A stretch of 64,000 nt of DNA from Caballeronia peredens (GTDB taxonomy: Bacteria; Pseudomonadota; Gammaproteobacteria; Burkholderiales; Burkholderiaceae), in assembly GCA_001544595.2 (NCBI GenBank), contig FCOH02000005.1, positions 248,001 to 312,000 of the forward strand, written 5' to 3'. The notes below the pieces were generated by a model. It was not told the origin of the DNA. It made no database searches and was given only the letters and a program-made list of their open reading frames with translations. How positions within the stretch are numbered: position 1 is the first letter of the stretch; every line of letters starts with the position of its first letter. Below are positions 51,812 through 60,716 of the stretch, piece after piece. The translations under genes were made by a program, and so were the position numbers.

Positions 51812-51887
51812 TCCGCCAGCGTAGTAAGAAAAGCCCCGCAAGGCTAAAAACTTGCGGGGCTTTTTGTTTTCCGTGTCCTGGACGGCA
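51812..51887. repeat. Right copy of 76-bp direct repeat (attR-like)
   Basis: This matches 48156-48231 with four substitutions and includes a second copy of the GCCCCGCAAG/CTTGCGGGGC terminator hairpin. Only the last eight tRNA nucleotides are shared (TCCGCCAG); the rest of the tRNA is absent, as expected of an attachment site. Confidence 0.85.
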
Positions 51888-52150
51888 ACGATCGATCAAC
51901 CGCCCGCGCACTCGTTCGGCATCCTGCATAAGCAAACGGCCCCCCAGCGTCAATTTATGACGAACGCCGCCGCGCTTTAAGACTTTGCCCAATTTCTTCG
52001 AAGCCTTCCGATAACTAACCTCGCGGTTTGCTTGCCAATGAGCAAGCAAACCCAACGCAACGCAAGTATTTGCGCCTCGATCGAGAACGCTCGGCGAGAT
52101 GCGTTGCCGCAAAACAGGCAAATGCCAATCTCACGGTTATCAATTCAAAC
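51888..52150. other. Right flank of island with hairpin at 52025-52052
   Basis: The region holds a perfect 11-bp inverted repeat, GGTTTGCTTGC and GCAAGCAAACC, separated by CAATGA. A reverse frame through it encodes a Lys/Arg-rich peptide (YRKASKKLGKVLKRGG) that reads on across the repeat and has no clear start; it may be a gene remnant. The barrel gene's promoter should be here. Confidence 0.5.
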
Positions 52151-52702
52151 ATGGCAGGTTTCAAGAAAGTCTTCGTGCCGCTGTTCGCTTCGCTGCTCTG
52201 CGTCGCGCAGGCTCACTCCGAAGTCACGGATCAGAGCGCGCTCAAATTGCTCGGCGTCTACGGGCCGCACAGCGAGTTCGCCGGCCCGTATGTCGGCGCG
52301 AAGTTCGGCGTGAACGCATCGGACATCACCGGGCCGAACGCTCGCTCGTCGCACACGACGTGGTTCCCGGGCATCGTCGCCGGCGTGAACTACGACATCG
52401 CCCCCATGGTGGTCGGCATCGAAGGCTTCGCGGATTTCCACGGCGGCTCGACGACCCGCGACGACGGCGGTTTCGACGTCAAACTCGGCGTGCCGGTGAA
52501 CGGCAACATCATGCCGTACGCGCGCGTCGGCTTCACCGGCTTCTGGCCGGACACGCGCCTGCACTACGGCGGCGGCGTCGAGTACAAGTTCGCGAAGAAC
52601 TGGAGCGTGGCGGGCGAATACACCGGCGATGTATCGAGCTACCAGGGCGGCCATCGTCACAACAACAGCCTGACCGCCGGCGTGCACTACTACTTCTTCT
52701 GA
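52151..52702 (+). CDS. Outer membrane beta-barrel protein
   Basis: The 183-aa product starts at ATG 52151 and has a signal peptide (MAGFKKVFVPLFASLLCVAQA). The mature chain alternates polar and aromatic strands (GPYVGAKFGVNASDI, FPGIVAGVNYDI, VGIEGFADFHG, VEYKFAKNWSVAGEYTG) and ends in HYYFF, a terminal aromatic as needed for BAM recognition. Size suggests an eight-stranded barrel of the OmpA/OmpX/Opacity type. Function is unknown. This is the first core gene beyond the island. Confidence 0.82.
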   Translation: MAGFKKVFVPLFASLLCVAQAHSEVTDQSALKLLGVYGPHSEFAGPYVGAKFGVNASDITGPNARSSHTTWFPGIVAGVNYDIAPMVVGIEGFADFHGGSTTRDDGGFDVKLGVPVNGNIMPYARVGFTGFWPDTRLHYGGGVEYKFAKNWSVAGEYTGDVSSYQGGHRHNNSLTAGVHYYFF

Positions 52703-52772
52703 TTGGTCTTCAGCCGATGCGCGCGCGTTTTCGACGCCCGCGCATCGTGCTTGCCTGAGCGTTACGGCCGTT

Positions 52773-53531
52773 TCACTTGCCCGACGCGATCCGATCCTGA
52801 ATATGCTTCGCCCGCGTCGGCGACGACGGATGCGACGCAAGCAGGCTCGATTGGCCGCCGTCGATCGACGCGAGCTTCTGGAACGCGGTCACGAGTCCGG
52901 CCGGGCTGTATCCCTTCTTCTTCTGCATGTCGAACGAATAATCGTCGGCGGCGCTTTCCTGCGACTGCGAGAACTGCGCGTTGACGAACTTTTCGGTCAG
53001 ATCGCCGAGCTGCGAGCCGGAAATGCTCGCGATCATGCCCGATCCCGACGACACCACCGAGCGCGCCGCGGACGTCGCATACGCGACCTGCATCGCCTTT
53101 TTCGTGTGACCGAGCGCGACGTGTCCCATTTCGTGGCCGACGACGCCGCGCACTTCGTCATCGTTCATCAGATCCATGAGGCCGCTGTAGACGCGCACGC
53201 AGCCGTTGGCCATCGCCCACGCGTTGACGTCCTTCGTCACATAGACCTTGTAGTTGACCGGTACGCCGTTGATGTTGTCGCCGAGCTGCTTCGAAATCTT
53301 GTTCAGGCGCTGCGTGTACGGGCTCGACGCGGGCGCGATCTTGTTTTCGCTATCCATCTGCGCGCACGATTTGTCGGAGAGTGTGCGCACGTCGCTGTCG
53401 CTCAGCATCAGCGCCTGCGAGGCAAGCTGGCCGGATTGAGCGAGCGAATCCGGATTAAGGCTGCTGATGCTGCTGCACGAAGCGAGTGCTGCCACAGCCG
53501 ATGCCGCGACGCTCAGGCGAAAAATCCTCAT
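52773..53531 (-). CDS. M48-family metalloprotease lipoprotein
   Basis: The 252-aa protein starts at ATG 53531 with lipobox ALASC (Cys 19). The zinc motif is HEMGH (133-137), and the third ligand Glu lies in QSQESAADDYS (about 190-200). Architecture matches LoiP/YggG rather than BepA, since no TPR region is present. Such enzymes clear misassembled outer-membrane proteins. The upstream in-frame extension to 53636 is rejected because it would bury the signal peptide. Confidence 0.88.
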   Translation of the reverse strand: MRIFRLSVAASAVAALASCSSISSLNPDSLAQSGQLASQALMLSDSDVRTLSDKSCAQMDSENKIAPASSPYTQRLNKISKQLGDNINGVPVNYKVYVTKDVNAWAMANGCVRVYSGLMDLMNDDEVRGVVGHEMGHVALGHTKKAMQVAYATSAARSVVSSGSGMIASISGSQLGDLTEKFVNAQFSQSQESAADDYSFDMQKKKGYSPAGLVTAFQKLASIDGGQSSLLASHPSSPTRAKHIQDRIASGK

Positions 53532-53738
53532 GATTGTCTTCTCTATGTGTTGTGGTTTTCGATCCGCGTCGATCCGCGACGACGCGGGGCCAAGCGGACC
53601 GACGGAATGCTCGATGGGGATCGACCAATCCGCCATCCGAAAATTCCGATTTTCCTTACAAAACCTGACAACGGGAAGACAACAACGCGAATCAGTCGCG
53701 CACGCAAAGCGAATCAGTGCTGCAACCGGTGCTCTGAA

Positions 53739-54683
53739 TCAGCGCTGGCGAAGGCGGGCGGCGCGCACGCGGGCCGCGACCGACGCGGCGGGCGAGGCGT
53801 CCATCGCGATCGCGGCGGCGTCCGGCAGGGCGTCGGCGGCGAGTTGCGCGAGCGTCTGGCCGGGCGGCATTTCGACGAAGACGTTCGCGCCGAGTTCGGA
53901 CAGCGCGATGGTCGAATCGTGCCAGCGCACGGGATAGCGCAGATTGGTGGCGAGATCTTCGCGGATGGCGTCGGCGCGCCGCAACACGCGCGCGCCGCGG
54001 TTGCCGACGTACGGAATGCGCGGATCGTCGATGCGTACGTCGCGCGCCGCGTCGGCGAGACGTGTGGCCGCGCCATCCAGCAGCACGCAATGCGACGGCA
54101 CGCTCACCGCGAGCCGTTCGGCCTTGCGCGCGCCGCGCGACAGCGCGATGTCGCGGACCTTCGCGAGCGCGGCGTCGCTGCCCGACACGACGATCTGGCG
54201 CGGCGCGTTCAGATTGCCGATGTAGGCATCGACGCCGCTGTCGGCCTTGGCATCGGCAATGGCGCGCGCGATTTCACGCTCGTTCAGCCCGAGCACGGCC
54301 AGCATGCCGTAGCCGTGCGGACAGGCGTCCTGCATCAGTTGCGCCCGCAGGCGCACCAGTTTCAGCGCATCGGCGAAGGCGAGCGCGCCGCCGACGACCG
54401 CCGCGCCATACGCGCCGACCGACAATCCCGCCACCGCTTCGGGCTCGATGCCTTCCTGCGCGAGCGCGCGCGCCGCCGCGACGCCCGCGACGACGAGCGT
54501 CACCTGCACGGCGACAGTCGAGGCGAGCGCGGCCGCACTGTCGAGGGCGCGTACGTCTTCGCCGAGCACAGCGGACGCTTCGTCGAGCGTGCGGCCGATC
54601 GACGGATGCGGCGTCGCGCCGCCCAGCCGGTGCAGGAAACCCGGCGTCTGCGCGCCCTGTCCGGGAAAGAGATACGCGATCAT
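53739..54683 (-). CDS. mdcH: Malonate decarboxylase subunit epsilon (malonyl-CoA:ACP transacylase)
   Basis: MdcH loads malonyl onto the MdcC acyl carrier to activate the decarboxylase. The 314-aa FabD-like protein starts MIAYLFPGQGAQTPGF; the nucleophile serine is in GLSVGAYGA (about 87-95) and the partner histidine in SVPSHCVLLD (about 195-204). The GxSxG-like context is LSVGAY. Translation is coupled to mdcG by a 4-nt overlap. It is the last gene of the operon. Confidence 0.92.
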   Translation of the reverse strand: MIAYLFPGQGAQTPGFLHRLGGATPHPSIGRTLDEASAVLGEDVRALDSAAALASTVAVQVTLVVAGVAAARALAQEGIEPEAVAGLSVGAYGAAVVGGALAFADALKLVRLRAQLMQDACPHGYGMLAVLGLNEREIARAIADAKADSGVDAYIGNLNAPRQIVVSGSDAALAKVRDIALSRGARKAERLAVSVPSHCVLLDGAATRLADAARDVRIDDPRIPYVGNRGARVLRRADAIREDLATNLRYPVRWHDSTIALSELGANVFVEMPPGQTLAQLAADALPDAAAIAMDASPAASVAARVRAARLRQR

Positions 54684-55318
54684 GCGGCCGCCCACGGATC
54701 GGCGACGAGGCGCGGGCCATCGGCGTGACGCAGCATCACGCGCAGACCCGTTCGCGCGAATTCGGCGAGCGCGAACGCGGCCGCGGGCGTTTCGATCTGC
54801 ACGTCGATGCGCGTGCCCGCGCGCTGTGCGGCGTGCGAGAGCGCGTCGAAGAGCGCGGTGGCGTCCGTGCGGGGCAAGGGCGCCGGTGCCCGCACGACGA
54901 TGTCGAGATCGCTCGCGGACGTGATCGTCGGCATTGCGCTGGCGAGTTCGAAGCCCGCGCTGCCCGCCGGACCCCAGTCGAGGCCGCACTCGCCGACGAT
55001 CGCCGCCACCTCGCGCAGCAGCGCGAACGCGGGCAGCGCGCGGCGCGCGGGATCGGGTTCGCGGCCGCGCAGATCTTCGGGCGCGAAGCGCGCGTCGATC
55101 CAGTGCGGCTCGAGCCACGCGCCGAATCGTTCATGGCGCGCCGCGCCGCGCACACCGACCGCGATCGCGGCGCCCGCGCGGGGCGATCGCCGCACGACCA
55201 CGAACGGTGCACGCGCGAGCGCCGCCGCGACCCAGCCGGGCGCATCCGCGAACGGCGGGGCGCCGGGCGCGAGACGCAACAAATCGTGAGGACGCGGCTC
55301 GTGCGGCTCGTGCGGCAT
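54680..55318 (-). CDS. mdcG: Malonate decarboxylase holo-ACP synthase (phosphoribosyl-dephospho-CoA transferase)
   Basis: MdcG attaches the 2'-(5''-phosphoribosyl)-3'-dephospho-CoA prosthetic group to MdcC. The 212-aa nucleotidyltransferase-like protein shows the motif GSAGFELASAMPTITSASDL followed by DIV, with the SDLD aspartates as likely metal ligands. The N-terminus has PRPHDLLRL-type family sequence. Start ATG overlaps the mdcE stop by one nt (TGATG). Confidence 0.9.
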   Translation of the reverse strand: MPHEPHEPRPHDLLRLAPGAPPFADAPGWVAAALARAPFVVVRRSPRAGAAIAVGVRGAARHERFGAWLEPHWIDARFAPEDLRGREPDPARRALPAFALLREVAAIVGECGLDWGPAGSAGFELASAMPTITSASDLDIVVRAPAPLPRTDATALFDALSHAAQRAGTRIDVQIETPAAAFALAEFARTGLRVMLRHADGPRLVADPWAAA

Positions 55319-56133
55319 CACGCGCTCCACTGCTCGCGCATGCGCCGGCGCACTTCGACCGACGCGGCGCGCGTGCGCTGCGCATCGGCGGAAGCGAGCC
55401 GGTTCGACAGATCGCGCGGGCCGTTGCGTGCATCCGCGACCGCGGCGGCAAGCGAGGCCCGCACGCGCTCGATGTCGGCGGAAGAGGGCGCATCGGCATC
55501 CACGCCTTCGATCAGTTCGTGCAGCAGCCCGAGCTTCGCGTACGCGCTCATCTTGTAGGACATCGGCAGGACCGTGTCGCCGAGCGCGTCGAGGCTGTCG
55601 ACGCTGCGCCGCGTGACGCGCGCGGCCGCTTCCTTGCCCATCGCATGAACGGCGGTGCCGGGCGCGTCGAGCGCGACGATGCGGTTCGCCTGATAACCGT
55701 GCGCGAGATACGCGCCCGACATCGCCGGCCCGACGATCAGCGCGATCACCGGATGTCCCGCCAGCCGCGCGCTCGCGTAGGCATCGACGGCGGCGGCGCA
55801 CGCGAGATGAACGCCGAGCAGTTCTTCGCGCCGTCCGTACGCCTGACTCTTCACGTCGACCACGGCGACGATCGGGCGCTTCACGCCGGCATCGCGGTCG
55901 GCGTCGAGCACTTCGCGCACGGCGCGCGCGAGCAGCCAGCCCTGTTCGAGTCCGACGACGTTATCGGTCGCGCGCGGGAAGCGGTTCTGCGGATCGGGGA
56001 CCACGGCGAAAAAGCGCGCGGTCTCGTCGCCCACGCGGCCGTCGCGGGCGCGGATCGGGCCGCTTTCGGCCTGCACGGATGCGGATGTCAGCGCGTCGAG
56101 CCAGCGCGCGCCGCGGGAAAGCTGCTCAGTCAT
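55318..56133 (-). CDS. mdcE: Malonate decarboxylase subunit gamma
   Basis: With MdcD this forms the carboxytransferase-like decarboxylase that releases CO2 from malonyl-S-ACP. The 271-aa crotonase-fold protein shows VVDVKSQAYGRREELLG, GPAMSGAYLAHGYQANR and LDAPGTAVHAMGKEAAARV. An in-frame GTG four codons upstream exists, but the ATG overlapping the mdcD stop is preferred. Partner subunits overlap on both sides. Confidence 0.93.
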   Translation of the reverse strand: MTEQLSRGARWLDALTSASVQAESGPIRARDGRVGDETARFFAVVPDPQNRFPRATDNVVGLEQGWLLARAVREVLDADRDAGVKRPIVAVVDVKSQAYGRREELLGVHLACAAAVDAYASARLAGHPVIALIVGPAMSGAYLAHGYQANRIVALDAPGTAVHAMGKEAAARVTRRSVDSLDALGDTVLPMSYKMSAYAKLGLLHELIEGVDADAPSSADIERVRASLAAAVADARNGPRDLSNRLASADAQRTRAASVEVRRRMREQWSA

Positions 56134-56972
56134 GATGTGCCCCACAAGTTGCGCAGTGTGTCGGGATCGATGGCGCCGGGATCGACGCCCGCCAGACGCG
56201 CGATGAAACCATCGACGTCCTCGGTGCGATGCTGCTGCGGCACGCCGCGTTCGAAGGCGGCGAGCACGGCGGCGCGCACCTGATCGGTGTCGTCTTCGAC
56301 GAGCGCGTCCGCGAGACCGACCGCGACGCGTTCCTCGCCGCCGATCATCGACCAGATGAGGCGCCGGTCGCCCGAATCGAGTTCCTCGATGCCCGCTTCC
56401 TGCTCGATCACTTCCGGCCCGTTCATGCCGAGCCGCGCCTGGCGCGTCATCACGAGTTCGCTGCAGAGCGCGGCCGCGAGCGACATGCCGCCGAAGCAGC
56501 CGACCATGCCGCCGATCACGCCGACCACCGGCACATGACGCCGCAGCGCCATGATCGCCGCCTGGATCTCGGCGATGGCCGCGAGCCCGAGGTTCGCTTC
56601 CTGCAGCCGCACGCCGCCGGTTTCGAACAGCACGACAGGGCGGATGGCGCGTCGGGCTTCGAACTCGCCCAGCGCCATTTCGAGCGCCGCGGCGATCTTC
56701 GCGCCCGATACTTCGCCGATGCTGCCGCCCTGAAACGCCGGCTCGATCGCGGCGATGACCGCCGGCTCGCCGGCAAGCAGGCCGCGCGCGATCACGACGC
56801 CGTCGTCGGCCTGGCAGACAACGTCCTGCATCGCGAGCCAGGGCGATTCGAGCCGGTCGAACGGCCCGAGCAGTTCGCGGAACGTGCCGCGATCGAGCAG
56901 CGCCTGGGCGCGTTCGCGCGCGCTGAGCTCGATGAAGCTGTGGCGCGCGAGGAAAGTGTCGTGCGCGTTCAT
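56130..56972 (-). CDS. mdcD: Malonate decarboxylase subunit beta
   Basis: The 280-aa carboxyltransferase-fold subunit pairs with MdcE in the decarboxylation step. It starts MNAHDTFLARHSFIELSARER and contains VCQADDGVVIARG, FQGGSIGEVSGAKI, LFETGGVRLQEANLG and GGMVGCFGGMSLAAALC, the oxyanion-loop region (about 150-165). Start ATG overlaps the mdcC stop (ATGA). Confidence 0.93.
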   Translation of the reverse strand: MNAHDTFLARHSFIELSARERAQALLDRGTFRELLGPFDRLESPWLAMQDVVCQADDGVVIARGLLAGEPAVIAAIEPAFQGGSIGEVSGAKIAAALEMALGEFEARRAIRPVVLFETGGVRLQEANLGLAAIAEIQAAIMALRRHVPVVGVIGGMVGCFGGMSLAAALCSELVMTRQARLGMNGPEVIEQEAGIEELDSGDRRLIWSMIGGEERVAVGLADALVEDDTDQVRAAVLAAFERGVPQQHRTEDVDGFIARLAGVDPGAIDPDTLRNLWGTS

Positions 56973-57271
56973 GGCGTGTCTCCTTCGCTGGCTTCCACCG
57001 CTTCGTTCAGGCGCAGCATGACGACGCCCGGTGTCGCGCCGAAGTCGTTGACCTCGATTTTCGCCGCGCCGTCGTAGCGCTGAAAGAAGCGGTCGAGCAC
57101 GCTCTTCCAGACGTGCCCGTAACCATCGACGCTCGTGCGGATCACCACTTCCGCGTGCGCGCCGGGCGACGGCGAGAGCAGCACTTCGAGATCGCCCGAG
57201 CCGACGACGCCCACGTGCGCGGGGCGCGTGACGGGCCGTGTGGCGGGATATTCGTATCGCATGTTTTCCAT
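56969..57271 (-). CDS. mdcC: Malonate decarboxylase acyl carrier protein (delta subunit)
   Basis: MdcC carries the CoA-like prosthetic group to which malonyl and acetyl are thioester-bound. The 100-aa protein has the modification motif VGSGDLEVLLSP, with Ser about residue 25, as in the family, and the C-terminal DFGATPGVVMLRL. ATG 57271 is used; an ATG four codons later is also possible. It follows mdcB after 33 nt, the only gap in the operon. Confidence 0.92.
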   Translation of the reverse strand: MENMRYEYPATRPVTRPAHVGVVGSGDLEVLLSPSPGAHAEVVIRTSVDGYGHVWKSVLDRFFQRYDGAAKIEVNDFGATPGVVMLRLNEAVEASEGDTP

Positions 57272-57304
57272 GGTTCGTTCCTCTGCAATGCGTGTCGTGC
57301 GTTC

Positions 57305-58189
57305 TCAGGGCAGGCGCCTGAGACTGTCGAGAAAAAGGGTCGCCGCGAGCAGGTCGGCCGCGCCGCCGGGCGACGCGTTCAGCGCCAGCAATTCGGCGTC
57401 GAGTCGCGCGAGCGCCGCGCGGCCATCGGTCGTGCTCACGCCGCCGCGATCGATCACGTCGCGCGCGCCGCGCTGTGCCGCATCGAGCGCGTCGAGGCCG
57501 CCGCGATGCAGCAGGCACGTGTCGTCGAGCGACGCGATGATCGCGATGAGCGCGTCGAGCCGCGCGTCGGCTTCGGCGAGGCCGTGTGCGCGCGCATCGT
57601 CGAGCGCCGGAAGGCCTATGCGCCGTGCGTGCGGAAAGCCGTCGCGCGCCTCGCCGCGTGCACCTGCCACGCGAAACCGTTGCGTCACGCGCGCGCCGTG
57701 ACTCGTCGTGGCCGAGGCAGGCGCGTAGCGGTCTTCATGACGCGCGATCGCCGCCGCCGACGCGCAGATCGCGTCGCTGTCGCCGGGCGCGTGCATCGCG
57801 GCGCCCGCGCACAGCAGGCCGACGATCCAGATCGCGCCGCGATGCGCGTTGCTGCCGTCGGTTGCGCGCATCATCGCGGCTTCGCCTTCGCGGCCGATGC
57901 GCGCCAGTTGCTCGCGCAACGCCTGCGACGGCGGCGCACTCGACGCCGCGCGCGCGATCGCGAAAAAGGTCGGTTGCAGCGCACGCGCCGAACGCAGCAT
58001 CGTGTCCAGATCGAGATCGCGATGCGCGCCGCTGCCGCGTTGATCGACGAGCGCGGGCTTCGGGCTGAGACGCGCTTCGTCGATCAGCGCATCGACCGCG
58101 CATTGGGCGATGAGCGCGGGCGACGCCGTGCACGCGGCATCCGCGGCGTCACGCAGCGCAGGAGAAAGGGCGGGACGCATTGCGCTCAC
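57305..58189 (-). CDS. mdcB: Triphosphoribosyl-dephospho-CoA synthase
   Basis: MdcB makes the prosthetic group precursor from ATP and dephospho-CoA. The family (CitG/MdcB) motifs are visible: PKPALVDQRGSGAHRDLDL (about 43-61) and ATDGSNAHRGAIWIVGLL (about 110-127), and the C-terminal GGAADLLAATLFLD. I use GTG 58189, which overlaps the mdcA stop (GTGA); ATG 58180 three codons later is the alternative start. Length 294 aa. Confidence 0.9.
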   Translation of the reverse strand: MSAMRPALSPALRDAADAACTASPALIAQCAVDALIDEARLSPKPALVDQRGSGAHRDLDLDTMLRSARALQPTFFAIARAASSAPPSQALREQLARIGREGEAAMMRATDGSNAHRGAIWIVGLLCAGAAMHAPGDSDAICASAAAIARHEDRYAPASATTSHGARVTQRFRVAGARGEARDGFPHARRIGLPALDDARAHGLAEADARLDALIAIIASLDDTCLLHRGGLDALDAAQRGARDVIDRGGVSTTDGRAALARLDAELLALNASPGGAADLLAATLFLDSLRRLP

Positions 58190-59862
58190 CAGCTTCTGAA
58201 GCGCGCCGGCGGCGCGTAGAGCCCGCCCGACCACGCGACCAGATCGTCGATGCTGCGCGCCGCCAGCAGCGAGCGCTTCGCTTCGCCGCGCCGCACGCCG
58301 AGGTCTTCCGGATACGCGACGATCCCGCGCCGCCGCAGTTCCGCCGACTTCGCCGGATCGGCGCGCATGCCGATCGGCGTCACGCCCGCGACCGCCGCGA
58401 GCGCCGCGCGCCGTTCGTCGACGCCTTCGGCCGCATGCAGATACGCAATGCCTTCTTCCGTCACGACGTGCGTGACGTCGTCGCCGTAGATCATCACCGG
58501 CGCGATCGGCATGCCGCTCTTCTCGCCGACGGCGATCGCATCCAGCGCATCGACGATGGTCGGTTCGCCGCCTTTCTTGTAGGTCTCGGCGGTCTGCACG
58601 ACGAGCTTGTGGCCGCGCGCGATCTTCGGGTTCGGGCCGTCGTCCTTCAGCAGCTTGAGCCACGCCTCGCTCGAATGACGCCGGCCGCGCGGATCGTGGC
58701 CCATGTTGGGCGCGCCGCCGAAGCCCGCGAGTCGCCCGAGCGTGACCGTCGACGAATTCGCGTCGGCGTCCATCTGCAAGGTCGAGCCGATGAACAGATC
58801 GACGCCGTATTGCCCGGCCAGTTGGCAGAACACGCGGTTCGAGCGCAGGCTGCCGTCGCGGCCGGTGAAGAACACGTCCGAGCGCGCCGCGATGTAGTCC
58901 TCCATGCCGACTTCGCTGCCGAAGCAATGCACGCTCTGCACCCAGCCGGATTCGATCGCGGGAATGAGCGTCGGGTGCGGATTGAGCGCCCAGTTCGTGC
59001 AGATCTTGCCTTTCAGGCCGAGCGCTTCGCCGTAAGTCGGCAGAAGCAGTTCGATCGCCGCCGTATCGAAGCCGATGCCGTGATTGAGCGACGTCACGCC
59101 GTAGCGCTCGTAAATGCCGCGAATGGTCATCATCGCCATGAGAATCTGCAGCTCGCCGATATGACGCGGATCGCGCGTGAAGAGCGGCTCGACCGCGAAC
59201 GGGCGATCCGCCTTGACGACGACATCGATCCACGAACCGGGAATATCGACGCGCGGCAGTTCGTCGACGATCTCGTCGACCTGCGCCACCACGATGCCAT
59301 GCCGGAACGCGGTGGCCTCGACGATCGTCGGCGTGTCCTCGGTGTTCGCGCCCGTATAGAGATTGCCGTGCCGGTCCGCCTGCACCGCGCACACGAGCGC
59401 CACCTGCGGCGTGAGATCGATGAACATGCGCGCATACAGTTCGATGTACGTATAGATCGCGCCGATCTCCAGCAGGCCGTCTTCGAGCAGTTGGGCGACA
59501 CGCAGGCTTTGCGGCCCGGCGAACGCGAAATCGACCTTGCGCGCGATGCCTTGCTCGAACAGCGCGAGATGCTCGGGCCGGCTGATGCTCGAAATCAGCA
59601 GATGCACGTCATGCACGCGCTGCGGATCGAGTTTCGCGAAGGCGCGCGAGAGAAAGTCGGCCTGCTTCTGGTTGTTGCCTTCGAGCGCGACGCGGTCGCC
59701 GCTTGCGATCAGCGCGCTCAACGCATCGACGATGCGCGCGGAATCGAGCACGGCGCCGTCGAGCCACGGCTCGATCAGCTTAAGACGCCGCGCTTTTTCC
59801 TGCGCGCGCGTGTTCCAGTTGCGGGTGGCGGCGAGCGCGCCGGCGGGTGTGGACGAGTTCAT
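58186..59862 (-). CDS. mdcA: Malonate decarboxylase subunit alpha (acetyl-S-ACP:malonate ACP transferase)
   Basis: MdcA exchanges the acetyl group on MdcC for malonate, so that decarboxylation can cycle. The 558-aa CoA-transferase-fold protein shows GNNQKQADFLSRAF (about 79-92), HDVHLLISSISRPEHLALF and FVGSTLQMDADANSSTVTLGR-type sequence, here split as IGSTLQMDADANSS, and the conserved FGGAPNMGHDPRGRRH (about 425-440). ATG 59862 overlaps the gntR stop by 4 nt. It is intact. Confidence 0.95.
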   Translation of the reverse strand: MNSSTPAGALAATRNWNTRAQEKARRLKLIEPWLDGAVLDSARIVDALSALIASGDRVALEGNNQKQADFLSRAFAKLDPQRVHDVHLLISSISRPEHLALFEQGIARKVDFAFAGPQSLRVAQLLEDGLLEIGAIYTYIELYARMFIDLTPQVALVCAVQADRHGNLYTGANTEDTPTIVEATAFRHGIVVAQVDEIVDELPRVDIPGSWIDVVVKADRPFAVEPLFTRDPRHIGELQILMAMMTIRGIYERYGVTSLNHGIGFDTAAIELLLPTYGEALGLKGKICTNWALNPHPTLIPAIESGWVQSVHCFGSEVGMEDYIAARSDVFFTGRDGSLRSNRVFCQLAGQYGVDLFIGSTLQMDADANSSTVTLGRLAGFGGAPNMGHDPRGRRHSSEAWLKLLKDDGPNPKIARGHKLVVQTAETYKKGGEPTIVDALDAIAVGEKSGMPIAPVMIYGDDVTHVVTEEGIAYLHAAEGVDERRAALAAVAGVTPIGMRADPAKSAELRRRGIVAYPEDLGVRRGEAKRSLLAARSIDDLVAWSGGLYAPPARFRSW

Positions 59863-60662
59863 CGGTCTGCCTGTGAGGAAGTCGCTGGGGTCGTGCGGGA
59901 AGATGCGGAAGCGGACGCGCGCGGGCGGCGTTTCTTCTTGACGTGGCTTGCCTGGGCGAGCGCCTGCGCATCGGCGAGAAAGCGGTGGATCAGGTCGCCC
60001 GTCGCGAGCAGATGACGCGCGACGAGCGTCTGCGCACGTTCGATATCGCGCGCGACGAGTGCATCGAAGATCGCGCGATGCTCGGCATCGGACGAATCCT
60101 TGTGGATCGGCAGCCCGAGCTTGAGACGCAGATAACGTTCGCCGCGGCGATGCATCTGGCCGATCAGGTCCATCAGATGCGGCCGGTTCGCGGGCGCGTA
60201 GAGGCTCATGTGGAACTGTTCGTTGCGCACGACATAGAGCGCCTGATCCGACTCGTTTTCGGCGGCTTCGAGGAGACGTTTGGCATCGGCGAGCGTCTCG
60301 GGCGTGTGGTGCCCGATCGCGATGCCGATCGCGAGACTCTCGAGCGACGCGCGGATCTCGTAGATCTCGCGCGCCTCGTCGGCCGACTGCAGGCTGACGG
60401 CCGCGCCGCGATTCGGCTCGATCGTCACCCAGCCTTCGCTTTCCAGTTGCCGGAAGGCTTCGCGCACGGGAATCGCGGACACCGAGAATTGCCGCGCGAT
60501 CGCGTCCTGGCGCAGCGGCTCGCCCGGAAGCAGCGAGCCCTCGACGATCGCGGCACGCAGCGCATCCGCAATGAAGCGCGACGTGCTCTGGCGCGGTTCG
60601 AACTGCGCGTCGCGGAATGAAACCGGATTCGGAGATCCGGGAGCAGGGAGATCGGTCGACAT
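59859..60662 (-). CDS. GntR-family (FCD) transcriptional regulator of the mdc operon
   Basis: The 267-aa protein starts at ATG 60662. A winged helix-turn-helix (about 30-95; RQDAIARQFSVSAIPVREAFRQLESEGWV) precedes an all-helical FCD ligand domain with metal-type histidines (about 105-235). The tail is Lys/Arg-rich (KKKRRPRASASASS). It is the first gene of the operon, so probably autoregulated. Malonate or malonyl-CoA is the likely effector, by analogy with MatR; most characterised mdc operons use LysR-type MdcR instead. The 138-bp gap to the transporter should hold its operator. Confidence 0.88.
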   Translation of the reverse strand: MSTDLPAPGSPNPVSFRDAQFEPRQSTSRFIADALRAAIVEGSLLPGEPLRQDAIARQFSVSAIPVREAFRQLESEGWVTIEPNRGAAVSLQSADEAREIYEIRASLESLAIGIAIGHHTPETLADAKRLLEAAENESDQALYVVRNEQFHMSLYAPANRPHLMDLIGQMHRRGERYLRLKLGLPIHKDSSDAEHRAIFDALVARDIERAQTLVARHLLATGDLIHRFLADAQALAQASHVKKKRRPRASASASSRTTPATSSQADR

Positions 60663-60706
60663 GGCTAGGTGAAAGTGCGGACTTGTCGTGTGGTGATGTT
60701 CAAATA

Positions 60707-60716
60707 TTATATATAA
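60707..60716. promoter_or_regulatory. AT-rich palindrome in the mdc divergent promoter
   Basis: TTATATATAA is its own reverse complement, a rare AT island in this GC-rich region, 45 nt upstream of gntR and 85 nt upstream of the transporter. It could be a -10 region, a GntR operator or both. Confidence 0.4.

Noticed and set aside
51720-52121. 133-codon reverse ORF at the right island border
   Set aside because: It runs through the direct repeat and terminator hairpin without domain or start signal; kept only as a possible remnant.
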